Shown here in pieces: positions 36,001-46,900 of a DNA stretch of 64,000 nt. How positions within the stretch are numbered: the first letter of the stretch is position 1; each line of letters starts with the position of its first letter. The notes beneath the pieces were generated by a model. The model was given only the letters and a program-made list of their open reading frames with translations. It had not been told where the DNA came from and did no database searches. The DNA comes from Macropodus opercularis (lineage: Eukaryota > Chordata > Actinopteri > Anabantiformes > Osphronemidae). The DNA lies in NCBI GenBank assembly GCA_030770545.1, contig CM061090.1:11549501-11613500 (forward strand). Direction: 5' to 3'. Position numbers and translations under genes: made by a program.

Positions 36001-37518
36001 CGTTAAAATCGATGGGACAATTTACAGCGTTTGCTGAAAACCTCATAGTCCTGAACTTTGTGCACGTACGCGAATGTAGATTTTCCGCATTGTTCTCTGT
36101 GTCACGTGAAAACTCTTAAAGCAGAGCAGGCACGAGCTGAAGTATGAACATTACCTCTGGGGCAACTGTAACATGAAACATTAGGAAATATCTGAGTCCA
36201 TCTGCTTCAGGTAGCTCTTGCTTTAAAGCCTGACAGACCAGTTAAACAGCGGTTTAGAGGAACGTGTTCCTAGAAACAGACGGAATCCGGGTACACTGTA
36301 CAGCCGGAAAGCAACTGGAAATAACTACACTGATATTACTTGATTAGGTGTAACAAGCAGCCTGCAGTAGTAGTTATTCCGCTGTCATAGCAACGCTCAT
36401 TACATTTCAATACTGAGGAATCATTTTAAGGGCCCTTAAACTGAGATACCTCTAATCAATGTGCAGCCAAAACTACACAACAAGTTTGTAGATTAAATCT
36501 TTTACTGTTTACAAATACTCTGAACCACGTTCAGTGCACAACAAAAACCCTGTGTCCGTCCACTCACATCCTTCCTTGACCTCCTTCCAGCGGAACAGGT
36601 GTCTCCTGACCACAGAGAACACGGAGTCATAGCCTTCTCTCGTGATCTTGTCCAGGGCCTCCTCGAGGTGGCGCGGGTGGAGGCAGGGGGACGTGGCCTG
36701 GATGTTAGCTAACACATCCACCTCTGTGGAAGCAAAGTCAACAAAGCTGCTTTACCTTCTACTCTTTGTCACTAATTAAACAGACACATCCTGCAGCGGA
36801 GGACGTACCTGGGTGTTGACGGAGAAACTCCTGAATGGCTTCCAGGGATGTTGAGGAGTCTCTGGAGACTTCAGGACTCCTGCGATGGACCTGAGCCCCC
36901 CAGTCTTTGGCCACCTTCTCGATGTCATCGTGGTCTGTGGACACCCACACACTGAGGCCAAAGGAAAGACACGAGTGTCATTCACTCTATTACATTCACA
37001 CTTTGTATGTATGTGTAAACTCACGAATACATTCAGGACCAGTACATTATGAGACTGTTATTAGCAGGAAGGAAAAGATGTTTGAACTACACAACGGTGA
37101 CAAGTATATAGTCAGAGGATTATATTGATGTCACGTTACTTTATAATGTTGAGTGTTGCTATAACAGAGGTTGACTTGACTCTATTACACTTATTCACCT
37201 GTGGAACCTCTTGGAGTCCACAGCCGCCCTCAGCACCCATGCGATGAGCGGCACCCCGGCCAGAACCTTGATGTTCTTCAGCGGGATCCCTTTGCTTCCA
37301 CCTCTGGCCAGGATCAGGGCAGCGACGTGTCTCTGCGGGACCTCGGTCCGCTCACCGTCGTCAGATGTTTGTCTTCCACGGCTCGGCTTCTTTGTGCGGG
37401 GGGGTCCATCCCGCTCCCCGTTGGCTCTGCGGGCTACGTGTCCTTCCCCACAGATCTGCTTGGCTGCGGGTCCGTCCTGCTCGTCGCGCACCGCGGTGCG
37501 TCTCTTCTTAGCAGGCAT
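30035..37518 (-). CDS. cmas: CMP-sialic acid synthetase, copy 2
   Basis: Eight open exons: 37518-37199, 36951-36809, 36723-36568, 35980-35844, 31997-31903, 31801-31630, 30545-30386, 30276-30035. Phases fit; 474 residues. All family motifs are present, and exon 5 keeps the acidic run DIDIDIDWPVAEQRVLR, nearest to the mammalian form I know. Exon 4 reads RPRRQDWKGEL, also like mammals. Changes: a 6-base in-frame loss in exon 7 (QSLKLTERTG), and a 21-base deletion that removes the usual stop and adds a short new C-terminus (SSYVIIRGFEG). Intron 4 holds a 3.8-kb nested transposon complex and intron 6 another insertion of about 1 kb. A palindromic element lies about 60 bp upstream of the start codon. 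The coding frame is intact, so this may be the more active copy; expression may however be affected. Confidence 0.85.
30567..31600. mobile_element. Unclassified ~1-kb insertion in cmas copy 2 intron 6
   Basis: Copies 1 and 3 have a short intron here (about 77 bp); copy 2 has about 1 kb more. Near its right end are a TATAAATAC box (31444), GTAATTAAACAGAGAC and a T-rich end, the order of promoter and poly(A) parts in many LTRs. I cannot find convincing TG...CA ends with a short direct repeat, so 'solo LTR' is only a possibility. Confidence 0.35.
32530..33381 (-). mobile_element. L2-type LINE 3' fragment, minus orientation
   Basis: About 850 bp, the reverse complement of the 3' part of the plus-strand L2 copy next to it (34027-35160), with a deletion in the 3' UTR. 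The outer end carries the ATTTATAGCGCCAATTC-type tail, here as AATTTTATAGCACCAATTC. Coding remnants (minus strand) match RT-distal L2 protein such as FLEFLNVEREAEPLAP in a shifted frame. It is nested inside the Tc1-like element. Confidence 0.8.
33386..35160 (+). mobile_element. L2-type (Maui-like) LINE, 5'-truncated, plus orientation
   Basis: About 1.8 kb with parts of the L2 ORF2 reverse transcriptase: YEDFQSGFR, VTNNLLTASDNGLVSVL, SFGVPQGSVLGPILFSLYMS-like wording in several frames, then an open stretch 33947-34543 (NLGVIFDQDLSFTSYIKEIS, LHWLPVKSRIEFKILLLTYK). The 3' UTR includes AACCGGTCAAGGCAGATGG and the tail GTGAATTGGCGCCATATAAA, hallmarks of this abundant fish family. Frameshifted and inactive. 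It lies head-to-head with the copy at 32530-33381. Confidence 0.85.
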
Positions 37519-37573
37519 AACGACTGAGAGGAGTCAGCGGTGGAAAGAGCTGACTCTGACTCTGTAACCATGG

Positions 37574-37580
37574 TCACGTG
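37574..37580. promoter_or_regulatory. E-box upstream of cmas copy 2, also target-site repeat
   Basis: TCACGTG lies 55 bp upstream of the cmas copy 2 start codon and again at 39467-39473, on the far side of the palindromic element. Copy 1 has one such site at the corresponding place (27096-27102). CACGTG is the core bound by bHLH factors such as USF and MITF/TFEB types. The element end adds another CACGTG at 37591-37596. A role in transcription is inference. Confidence 0.5.
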
Positions 37581-37581
37581 A

Positions 37582-39466
37582 CACTGGGGTCACGTGAGCC
37601 GCTGTTCGCATTCCCGTGGTCAAATCAGCCGTCACTGGATTTAAGGTGCGAGATTCGTGCGATAATTACGGTAACAGTGTTGCGATCCCTTGGAAGAGCA
37701 GAGAGACTAAAACTACAATATAACAGATAGAGCTGATGATGAATGTGATCATCTTACTAATAATGTAAATTATAATAGGATACAATTGACTGTGTACGTT
37801 TAGAAATATTCACTAATGAAATGGATTAAGAAAACGCAAATGACCTCTTTTCCAGATTTAAGATAAAAAAAACCCTGTTCCTCTAATTAGTAGATCACTA
37901 TTCCTTCATAGTACTACTTAGTACTTCATAGAGTACTACCACACAAAGTATCAACTTATTTTACTGTGTACTTTTGGAGTAATCCACTACTCAAGACTTA
38001 GGCCTGTTTCTCCAGTTAGTAGAACTGGATGCAGGGAGCAGGTCTGAACGTTCATGACTTTGTGGAGGCCTCATTCATCTGTTATGTGCTGGTACAGCAG
38101 CTCTTTTCCTCCTGCTGCTCTCAGACTTTACAATCAGAACATCAGACATTTAATAAGCACATATGTTTACATACACTTTATTGTTCTGACAGTTACATCC
38201 AAAAACGTTTTTCCTAAACGTGGCAATAAATCATCATCATAACTTCAGTTTAGATTAATAAAAACTAATAAAAACATTTTTCTCTTTTGCGCTATATTTG
38301 TAACCCAAAAACGTGGGGGTTGAGAATGAAAAACAGCATAAAAACTGTAATATAAATAATTTCAAATAAAAAAATAATAGCCCAAAAAAGTTTATATTTT
38401 GCTGTAGTTACATAGTTTTTCCTTTGTAGTTCTTAAGTATTCCCATTATGTTAAATAGTCAGTATTACATAAACAGCCAGAATGCAGAATAGTAGTATAA
38501 GAGACATGACAATAGGTGAACTAAGTCACCTATTGCATTGGCAAAACTGAACAATATTCTCATTAACAAAACAAGAATTCTTTAGCAGCAGGAGGAAAAG
38601 AGCTGCTGTACCAGCAGATAACAGATGAATGAGGCCTCCACAAAGTCATGAACGTTCAGACCTGCTCCCTGCATCCAGTTCTACTAACTGGAGAAACAGG
38701 CCTAAGTCTTGAGTAGTGGATTACTCCAAAAGTACACAGTAAAATAACTTCATACTTTGTGTGGTACTACTCCATAAAGTACTAAGTGGTACTATGAAGG
38801 AATAGTGATCTACTAATTAGAGGAACAGGTTTTATTCAAAGGCAAATTCTGCTAACTGATGTCGGTTTTACTCATTGTATGATACTTGAGTAGTGGATTA
38901 CTCCAAAAGTACACAGTAAAATAACTTCATACTTTGTGTGGTAGTACTCTATGAAGTACTAAGTAGTACTATGAAGGAATAGTGATCTACTAATTAGAGG
39001 AACCGGGTTTTTTTATCTTAAATCTGGAAAAGAGGTCATTTGCGTTTTCTTAATCCATTTCATTAGTGAATATTTCTAAACGTACACAGTCAATTGTATC
39101 CTATTATAACTTGCATTATTAGTAAGATGATCACATTCATCATCAGCTCTATCTGTTATATTGTAGTTTCAGTCTCTCTGCTGTGCGGGGGGGTCCATCC
39201 CGCTCCCCGTTGGTTCTGCGGGCTACGTGTCCTTCCCCATAGATCTGCTTGGCTGCGGGTCCGTCCTGCTCGTCGCGCACCGCGGTGCGTCTCTTCTTAG
39301 CAGGCATAACGACTGAGAGGAGTCAGCGGTGGAAAGAGCTGACTCTGACTCTGGAACCATGGTCGCAACACTGTTACCGTAATTATCGCACGAATCTCGC
39401 ACCTAAAATCCAGTGACGGCTGATTTGACCACGGAAATGCGAACAGCGGCTCACTTGACCGCAGTG
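37582..39466. mobile_element. Foldback (long inverted-repeat) element
   Basis: A 1.9-kb palindromic element: left arm 37582-38119, spacer 38120-38583, right arm 38584-39466. The ends are CACTGGGGTCACGTGAGCC and, inverted, CACTGCGGTCAAGTGAGCC. The flanks TCACGTGA and TCACGTGG look like an 8-bp target-site duplication with one change (7 identical bases). Copy 1 of cmas shows the empty site GGTCACGTGGATCC. No transposase frame is visible, so it would be non-autonomous. Eight-base duplications suit hAT elements, while the very long inverted arms recall Mutator or foldback elements; I cannot choose. The right arm is longer because it contains a direct duplication (38708-38834 and 38885-39012) and a piece of cmas exon 1. 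Confidence 0.82.
39182..39364 (-). pseudogene. cmas exon 1 and 5' leader fragment inside the foldback arm
   Basis: This matches 37393-37575 over 183 bp without gaps, with three differences that I count. It covers the first codons of cmas (MPAKKRRTAV on the minus strand) and the leader up to CCATGGTC. It sits within the right inverted arm where the left arm has only about 11 other bases, so it was copied in after the palindrome existed. It has no downstream exons and cannot be a gene. Confidence 0.85.
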
Positions 39467-39544
39467 TCACGTGGATCCGGATATGAAAGATGTTCTGGTC
39501 TTTACATTGTATTACTGCCCTCTAACGGTTGGAGGCCCTCAAAA

Positions 39545-39890
39545 TACTCAATTTCATTCATCTTCTTCCGCTTTTTCCCCGTAGGGGTCCTTGTGCTGGA
39601 GCCTATCCCAGCTGGCTTTGGGCGAGAGGCAGGGTACATCCTGGACAGGTCGCCAGTCTATCGCAGGGCCACACATATAGACAAGTCCCAGTCATGCATA
39701 CACTCACACCTATGGGCAATTTACCCATCTTTCCGATTGACCTAACTGCATGTCTTTGGACTGTGGGAGGAAACCGGAGACCCCGGAGTAAAGCAAACTC
39801 CACACAGAAAGGCCCCCGGTCGCCTCTGTGACCTTCTAGCTGCGAGGCAACGGTGCTAACCACCACACCACCATGCCGCCACTCAATTTG
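39545..39890 (+). repeat. Abundant teleost retroposon tail
   Basis: Contains GCCTATCCCAGCTGGCTTTG, GGTCGCCAGTCTATCGCAGG, TGGGCAATTTACC, GCATGTCTTTGGACTGTGGG and ends in GCTAACCACCACACCACC. This is a well-known dispersed sequence in fish genomes, probably a SINE or LINE tail. It interrupts the shared 5' flank of unit 2. Confidence 0.75.
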
Positions 39891-39913
39891 TTTATTAATT
39901 AATTAATTATATA

Positions 39914-40163
39914 AGTGCATTTGTGTAAATATTCATGTACACAGTATATTATTATGCAATGATCTTAATTTAATTCCCATTTCATAGAGACTGTCAGAAA
40001 AACAGTTCCCTCACAACTTGGTCGAAGGGAAGAGAGGAGTGAAAATTGGGTATTTGATTAAATATAGATTTTTATTTCTGCTGAGGTTAATCACATGTAT
40101 GTTAAGGAAGAACATACCTTCAAGTCTATAGTTGTGCCAGAGCATGAAAGGTGATTGTGACAT
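39914..40163. repeat. Shared unit flank, unit 2 copy (first part)
   Basis: The same block as 50386-50633 and, less completely, 27125-27310 and 47625-47720. It continues at 40960-41035 after the solo LTR. It fixes the right border of the second TRIM/cmas unit. Confidence 0.75.
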
Positions 40164-40959
40164 TGTGACAATTCGCCCTCCGACCACCGGAGGGCGCTCG
40201 TGTTCACCCTTCTTCTTTGTTGGTTTTTGTTTCGTCTTAGTTCCTGTTTTAGTTCATTAGTGTTTTCAGCTGTGTTTCATTTCCTGTTTGTTATGTATTT
40301 AAGTACCTCGTTTTGTTTCCCTCGTCGCTGGCTCGTTAGTCGTGTTACCTCGTCATTGGTGTTACCCTTTAGTAAGTGTCACTTGTAGTATTAGTGTTAC
40401 TGTGTTCATATTTGAAGGTGCCTTGGATTTGGTTAGTAGTGAATGTTACTTGGGTTCTTGTATTTGATTAGTTCAGTAGTATTTAGTTTCCTGTCTTGTT
40501 CTAGTTCTGGGTTACTGTCAAAGTTTGTAGCCCTGGGTTTCGTTGTTAGACTGTGTATGTGTTCTCAGTTTTGTAGTTTCAGGTTTTGGTTTTTTGTGAT
40601 TAATTATTGTGGTTCGTCTGTAATTTAATGTCAAAGTTTGTTGCGTCAAGTTCATGTTTGGTTAATTCAGTTCGTAGTCACTGTGCTGTGTTGGTTCATG
40701 TTTGTCCTTTTTCTTTAAATTTAATTATTATTTAACATTACTCCTGTGTCTGTGGTCGTGCGAGTGGGTCCTCCCTAGTTAGTTTGTAGAGTGTGGTATT
40801 TGCGAGTCTTATGATCAGGGGCATAGGCTCCAGGTTGAACTTCCCCGTTTTGGTGCCATCGAGTGGCGATTTTTGGAGTCAGCACCAGGGGGTCAGGCTG
40901 TTCTTACCCCTGGGACTCCATCTTTAGTTTAGTGCAAAGAGCGAGGTTGTAACAGACAT
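40159..40959. mobile_element. Solo LTR with 5-bp target-site duplication
   Basis: A 791-bp element, 40164-40954, starting TGTGACAATTCG and ending GGTTGTAACA (TG...CA), flanked by GACAT at 40159-40163 and 40955-40959. The paralogous block at 50386-50700 has the unoccupied site (GTGATTGTGACATTAGTAG around 50620-50637). No primer-binding site or coding sequence adjoins, so it is a solo LTR left by recombination. It contains a T-rich start, a possible poly(A)-side stretch near 40720 and GTGGTCGTGCGAGTGGGTCC near 40753. Probably Gypsy-like, from general resemblance only. Confidence 0.85.
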
Positions 40960-41039
40960 AAGTAGAAACCTAATTTGATTCCTGGAATTTTAACGGCAGA
41001 GCCTGACGGACGTGCTCTGCTTCGTGGCTTCGTAGCATC

Positions 41040-42075
41040 CCATTAAATTTAGAGGGCAAACCGAAGAGAAACCGAGTTTGTAGGGGTGGTGACAATTTAG
41101 CCAAGTCTTTCTTTATTGTCGTTTCTTCCACATGTACAGTGCATACATATGGAGAAGTGAAATTGGGTTACTCACAAACCCATGGTGCATACATTTAACA
41201 CAATATAGTCTCTAAGAGAGAACTGTATCATTATACAACATAAGATACAACTGTTCAATATAAAATTGAACAGTGAACATTTAGATTAAGTAAAAAAGAC
41301 AAAGTAAGCAGCGCAGATTTAGGATCTGCACAAGTAATTTCTGTGGAAAACTGCTCTGACACTCTCTGTTCAGTAGCCCCTATTGAAAACATAGCTTTAC
41401 CACTAAGATGGACATCAGGTAATTCGGATGAGCACATGACAGAATGAGTGGCACCAGCATCAACAAGAAAAGTAAAACGTTTGTTGTGCACAACAAGAGA
41501 ATGTGTTGGTACTTTCAGAAATTAATCAGAAAAAAGCAACAGAGTGTGTGTGTGATATGTGTGTGTTCTTATCTGGTGGAGGTTGAGTCGTCTCGCTCAG
41601 CTGCACACCAGTAGCCTGCCCTCAGTCAGCTGTGGGTGGTCCTTGGGATGGCCCTCTCCCACATCCTCCTTCTCTGCCCCGCCCTTGACTTGTTTGAAAG
41701 CTCTGTGTTTGGCATCTTTACAACGTGCACCATGTTTGGGCGTGGTTGGCATGACGTTTGACCTTTGCCAGTCGAGCTTCGTTTACCGCTATGCAGGATT
41801 TCTGCACTCCTGCATGAATCTCTGGCAGGAGTCCTTGTCTGAAGGCAGATAGCATGTGCGTTTCCCAGGGGCCAGGTGCATCCCCTAATGTTACGTTCTG
41901 AAATGTCACTGTTGTCGTTGAAGGTGGTGTGGAGACGTTGGGGGAAGTCGTCCATGACACATTGCTTTGGGAAAACAGCATCAGTGCCTTTGATTAGGCG
42001 AGTCATTGCTGCCATATATTGCATTGTTGTTGTTGTCCCAGTCATAATGGACAGGTCTGTGGTGACGATTGAGTG
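41040..42075 (-). mobile_element. Degenerate LTR-retroelement gag/protease remnant
   Basis: Minus-strand frames show a gag-like stretch (42000-41700, with a cysteine- and basic-rich end) followed by an aspartic protease start with the active-site type DAGATHSV near 41460. The gag part is split over two frames and the protease is short and ends early. No reverse transcriptase and no flanking LTRs are seen. It may derive from a Gypsy element or an endogenous retrovirus of fish; it is dead. It lies between the end of unit 2 flank and the start of the unit 3 TRIM copy. Confidence 0.6.
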
Positions 42076-42268
42076 GAACAAGTCAACATTCACAATAACA
42101 CTGAACGATTTAATTATAGCTTAGTTTATGGTTTTTGATTCTTCTGTAAAATCCTTTTACAACCAAGCTGGAGTTTGTGTTTCCAGTGCATACTGGAAAG
42201 AAATAGGCTTTACACGTCATCCTCCATCATTCATCAGTATTTCCTGTCTCTTCTCTTCTTCCCTCTAG

Positions 42269-42569
42269 GAGTAAATACGCTATTCGCTCTGAACCCCATA
42301 CCGACGTCCACCAGAGCACAGGTGCAGTAAAATACATCTTACATAACTAACATAGAGCTGTATTTATAATGTTATGTTCCGTTTTCAAATGCTTCCTTTC
42401 TTTCACATGGCTGCAGGTGTCGTTCTACAACATTGATGCCAAAATCCACATTTACACTTTCAACAACACGTTCACTGAATGCATCTACCCTTTCTTCAGC
42501 CCATGTACAAATAAATCAGGAAAGATCGACGGGCCGCTGATTATCACGCCAATAAACAAGACAGACTGA
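42269..42569 (+). pseudogene. TRIM SPRY tail, third copy (broken)
   Basis: Copy of TRIM exons 14-15 with the same deletion of about 50 bases as the second copy at 28607. The last exon copy (42417-42569) is open and differs from the first by a few residues (SGKIDGPLIITP in place of SGKNDGPLIITP). The shared deletion shows that copies 2 and 3 descend from one broken ancestor. Confidence 0.85.
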
Positions 42570-42665
42570 CACAACGATATTATAATAGACAAAACACGAT
42601 TGACTTATCTGTAACAACCGAATCAGCAAATACTTACAATTGTCCAGAAAAACAAAAGCCTTGTG

Positions 42666-43130
42666 TTGTCCATAACCCTGTTATGGAATTTATCAATACG
42701 ACTGATGAAGAGATCACAAAGTTGCCGTTTTATTTCCAAGCTTAAAGGTACAAGTCCACACTGAGGACAAAAGGAGTCAGAGGAAACTGTACTAATGTTC
42801 TCTCTTCTGCATGGGTTTTTATACAATGACATTCATACATGCGCAGAAAAACAAGGAAACAACCTATAGGACACAGGTAATTGATGTCACTGAACTGAAA
42901 CTGTGCTTCCTCTTTTTCGCAAGCAACGGTTTGCAGTTTCTACATGTGGACTGGTGAACTCTTCAGTCAGAGCATGAAAAACAGGAAACATCTGTCACCT
43001 CTAACTTCTCTCTGTACAAGATAATTCAGAGATGTTGCATTTTGAAGTAGTGTTACTTCTTACAATGTACAACATGTCCTGTTGAGCTCAAGAAAACATG
43101 ATAAACAAGTCACAGTAATTTTCCATTGCA
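42666..43130. other. 465-bp insertion unique to unit 3
   Basis: Units 1 and 2 read straight from CAAAAGC(T/C)T(T/C)GTG into CTCCTAAATTGG, while unit 3 has about 465 extra bases between these words. It starts TTGTCCATAACCCTG and ends CCATTGCA. No coding sequence and no clear inverted or direct end repeats are visible. Nature unknown. Confidence 0.55.
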
Positions 43131-43922
43131 CTCCTAAATTGGCTTCATTGCTGAAACAAAGAGAGAGACCAGTGTGTACACGGTGTATAAGAGAGAAGAA
43201 GAGACGCGAAGGATGTCAAATCGAAAGGAAAGGCAGCAGTGGGCCAAGGCACAGCTGACAAACACATGACTGGAACAGAGTCTTATGCGTCTGGAAGTGT
43301 CTGCGTTGAGGTGTTTGGATCCCAGTGAATCACATGTATTACAGAGTTCCGGCACAAAGCTCATGAAAAGATGATTGATATCTGGCCAACACCATGACTG
43401 AAGCATGGAGGTGGAAACGTGATGATCTGGGGATACTTACTTGAAATTAATTGATCATCCTTCTGGTAAAACTGCGGTTTTGTTCCCTACACATGTGACG
43501 CACGTAAGAAATAATTAAAATTTGATCTGATCTAAAATGCTTTTTATTTCCTCAGGGCAGGTTTTACACAGTTCAGTATTATTAAATGTTTTGTATTTAG
43601 AGATACTATTAGTGTAGTTCATGACTGGTTATACTATGGTGTATGGCGCCCTCAACTGGTCAATAAATGCAATGCTATCAATTTAGAAGAAATTCATGAT
43701 ACATTAAAGTAATTGTTTTCATCTTTTCATCTAAAAACCTTTACCTCAAAATCCTCAGCATCAAGCAATCACGGATGAATGAATTAAGGGTGAAACACTG
43801 CATGTTCATATATAAATAGCCTTTGGTGTTAAATGAATAAAACCCAGAAATGTATTAATCATCATCCTTCCAACCCCCTAATAATTACATATTACTACCT
43901 AAAAGAAAGTTCCCATTGAAAA

Positions 43923-46900
43923 TTAAGAGCTGCAGGTGTCAATGCGATCCTGCGTCGTCTGGGACTTTGCCTTTTGTTTCTGCAGGAGAATGTGCTCAGC
44001 AAACTCCCTAACAGCTCCCATCCCTCCAGCTTGGTGGCAGGTGTATTTTGCAGCATTGATGGCGACCACTGGAGCATCTGCAGGTACTGCACTCAGACTA
44101 TAAAACTGAATATAAAACTCACCCGACATGTCTAATGAGAATGAAACATGATGCTAATGTACCCATGTAAGCCACGTCCTTCCATTCCAATTTCTTCTGC
44201 TCCACTATTGGCTTCAAATCCTTCAGAGGGTCCTCCCCCACCTGCACGACCTCGCAGCCCGTCCTCTCGGTCAGTTTCTTACTCAGTGACTGGGCCACAG
44301 GGTCGTCTTTGGAGGTTAAAAGTATAACCTGATGGAGCAAGATACAGGTTAGCGGTGATGGGAGATGATTCTGTACAAAGTAGCATCATGTTTATTATAA
44401 CCAACCTCTATTTCTTCTTTTTGCAGCACTTGAATGGCTGTGGTGTCTTTCACATTAACAGACACCATCTCCTCTGTGCATGAAGACAGAAAAATCCTTC
44501 CATCTGTTAAACATCCAGAAACCCTGCAGAACATCAGCTGTACGACCTCAGGCTTGGTCCGATCAAAGTAACCATATCTGTGAAACAGAAGCATTGACTG
44601 AATGAGAAATAATCAAGAAATAGGAAAACGCTGTAAGAAAATGTAACTTCTTTCATTTTTGTACTTGTGTTCATCTCACCTGAGAACCCTCTGTTCTGCC
44701 ACAGACCAGTCGATGTCCAGCGCTACGTCCACACTGTGCTCTGGCAGCATCTCGTAGTAACCAACCCTACCACCCTAGCAAGACAAAAACAGGATAGAGA
44801 CACTGTAGGAGAAGGCACATGTGCCACTGCTACATACATACAGAGCCTCATTCACCTGCAGACGTCCCTTCTTCACAATGAGATCTCTGGTGGTGAAGTA
44901 GAAGGAGCCATTCTCACACAGCTCTCCTTTCCAGTCCTTCCTTCGTTGTAACTGGTTGCCTGGGTCCAGGTTTAGAAGGGAGAAGGGAAAACGTTAAACT
45001 CGGCGGGACAATTTACAGCGTTTGCTGAAAACCTCATAGGTTGGACACAAGTATGCAAATGTAGATTTTCCACATTGTTCTCTGTGTCACATGAAAAATC
45101 TTAAAGCAGAGCAGGCACAAGCTGAACAAATACTCTGGACCACGTTCAGTGCACAACAACAACCCTGTGTCCGTCCACTCACATCCTTCCTTGACCTCCT
45201 TCCAGCGGAACAGGTGTCTCCTGACCACAGAGAACACGGAGTCATAGCCTTCTCTCGTGATCTTGTCCAGGGCCTCCTCCAGGTGGTACGGGTGGAGGCA
45301 GGGGGACGTGGCCTGGATGTTAGCTAACACAGTCACCTCTGTGGAAGCAAAGTCAACAAAGCTGCTTTACTGTCTACTCTTTGTCACTAATTAAACAGAC
45401 ACATCCTGCAGCGGAGGACGTACCTGGGCGGTGATGGAGAAACTCCTGAATAGTTTCCAGGGATGTTGAGGAGTCTCTGGAGACTTCAGGACTCCTGCGA
45501 TGGACCTGAGCCCCCCAGTCTTTGGCCACCTTCTCAATGTCATCGTGGTCTGTGGACACCCACACACTGAGGCCAAAGGAAAGACACGAGTCTCATTCAC
45601 TCTATTACATGTACACAGATAAATACATTGGTAATGGGTGTTGAAATTACTGATGTGTTGAAGCGGTAAAGAAAGCTAAACTAGTCCTACCTGACTTCAG
45701 CAGCTAGCTTAGGTGCTTACAGGTTAATGTGGAGTGAACTGTCTCGTGGCAGGCGAACGAAAGAACACTTGTGGCCCATACACCGCACGACCTCAAGTGT
45801 CTCAAGCTGTTCTTAAAAACAAGACGAGGCCGCTCTTGCCCTTTTTTGAGTTTTATTTTGAACTGTAAATCAAACTGATGCAGAGCATTATTTTTATTTT
45901 TTTGTACCCGGAAATGGTGTGAGAGTGTGCTGTCCTCACAACACGTGAGCTGTGTGTCGCTAGACAGCCAGCTAACAACAAAAATAAAAAATAAAAATAA
46001 GGCCACACAAGGGTGGGGTGGGTTCCATTTCCTTTTTTATCTTATCTTTATCTTTTCTTTTCTTTGTGGTTCTCTTTGGTAAAAAAACGAATATTCTCCA
46101 AGGCACAAACGTTTAAGACTTTCAACACACAGCAGCTACTAGGAATAAATAACACAACGGCTAACTGCCGTTAACTCCGCCGTTGGAGAAAGTGCCTCAA
46201 AGATGTTCTCCTAAACACATATGAACGAGCACTCACTCTAAACTCAGAAACAAAGATCACTTACTCTAACAGATTTTTAACAGTTTCTTTAACTAACCTA
46301 CTCTTATTATCTGAAAGGCATCACAGTGAGAGCGAACAGAAGGTGCAGACTGAGTGACGCAGATGAGAAAACTTCGGTGTTGCAGGCAGAAACGTGTGCA
46401 AAGTAAAGTTTGGATTGTCAGCAGGATAGTCTATGAGTGTATGGACCCGTGGTAGTTAAAAACCAACTTCAACACGACGGACGATCGCGGGTACTGCGAG
46501 TAGAGGTAACGGCACCTGGAGACGGAGGCCGCCAGCGAACCCAGCAGGACGCGCTTCTCAGGCGGTCAAGGTAGGACGTCAACAATAAAGACACCAGCTC
46601 AGCTGTGGGCCCTGCTGGACGACGGAGTGTAGAAGGTACAACCTTTATTTGTTTATTGCTCTCGTTGGAGTGGACGGACCGCTACGTTTTGGCTCCACGT
46701 GCACGAGCAACGATTCAGGCCTGCAACGGTTTGGTGACACTGACACGAAAGACATTTTGTTTGAGCGGACATTGCTGAAGTTGTGAGAAACTTTTGCTCG
46801 ACACCGCGATTGACTCCTGAATGTTTACGTTTTTTTGTCTTCATAATTAAAGGAGTACTTATTATATTACTTATAATATTAGTTATTTGGTGAATACCGA

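Noticed and set aside
38120..38583. Transposase or other gene in the foldback spacer
   Set aside because: The spacer is AT-rich with stops in all frames and no motif.
37568..39480. Foldback structure as an assembly artefact
   Set aside because: The arms differ by substitutions, a direct duplication and the exon piece. The ends have a target-site duplication, with an empty site in unit 1.
41040..42075. Intact endogenous retrovirus
   Set aside because: Only broken gag- and protease-like pieces are present, with no polymerase, no envelope and no paired LTRs; the nearby solo LTR is a separate insertion with its own target duplication.
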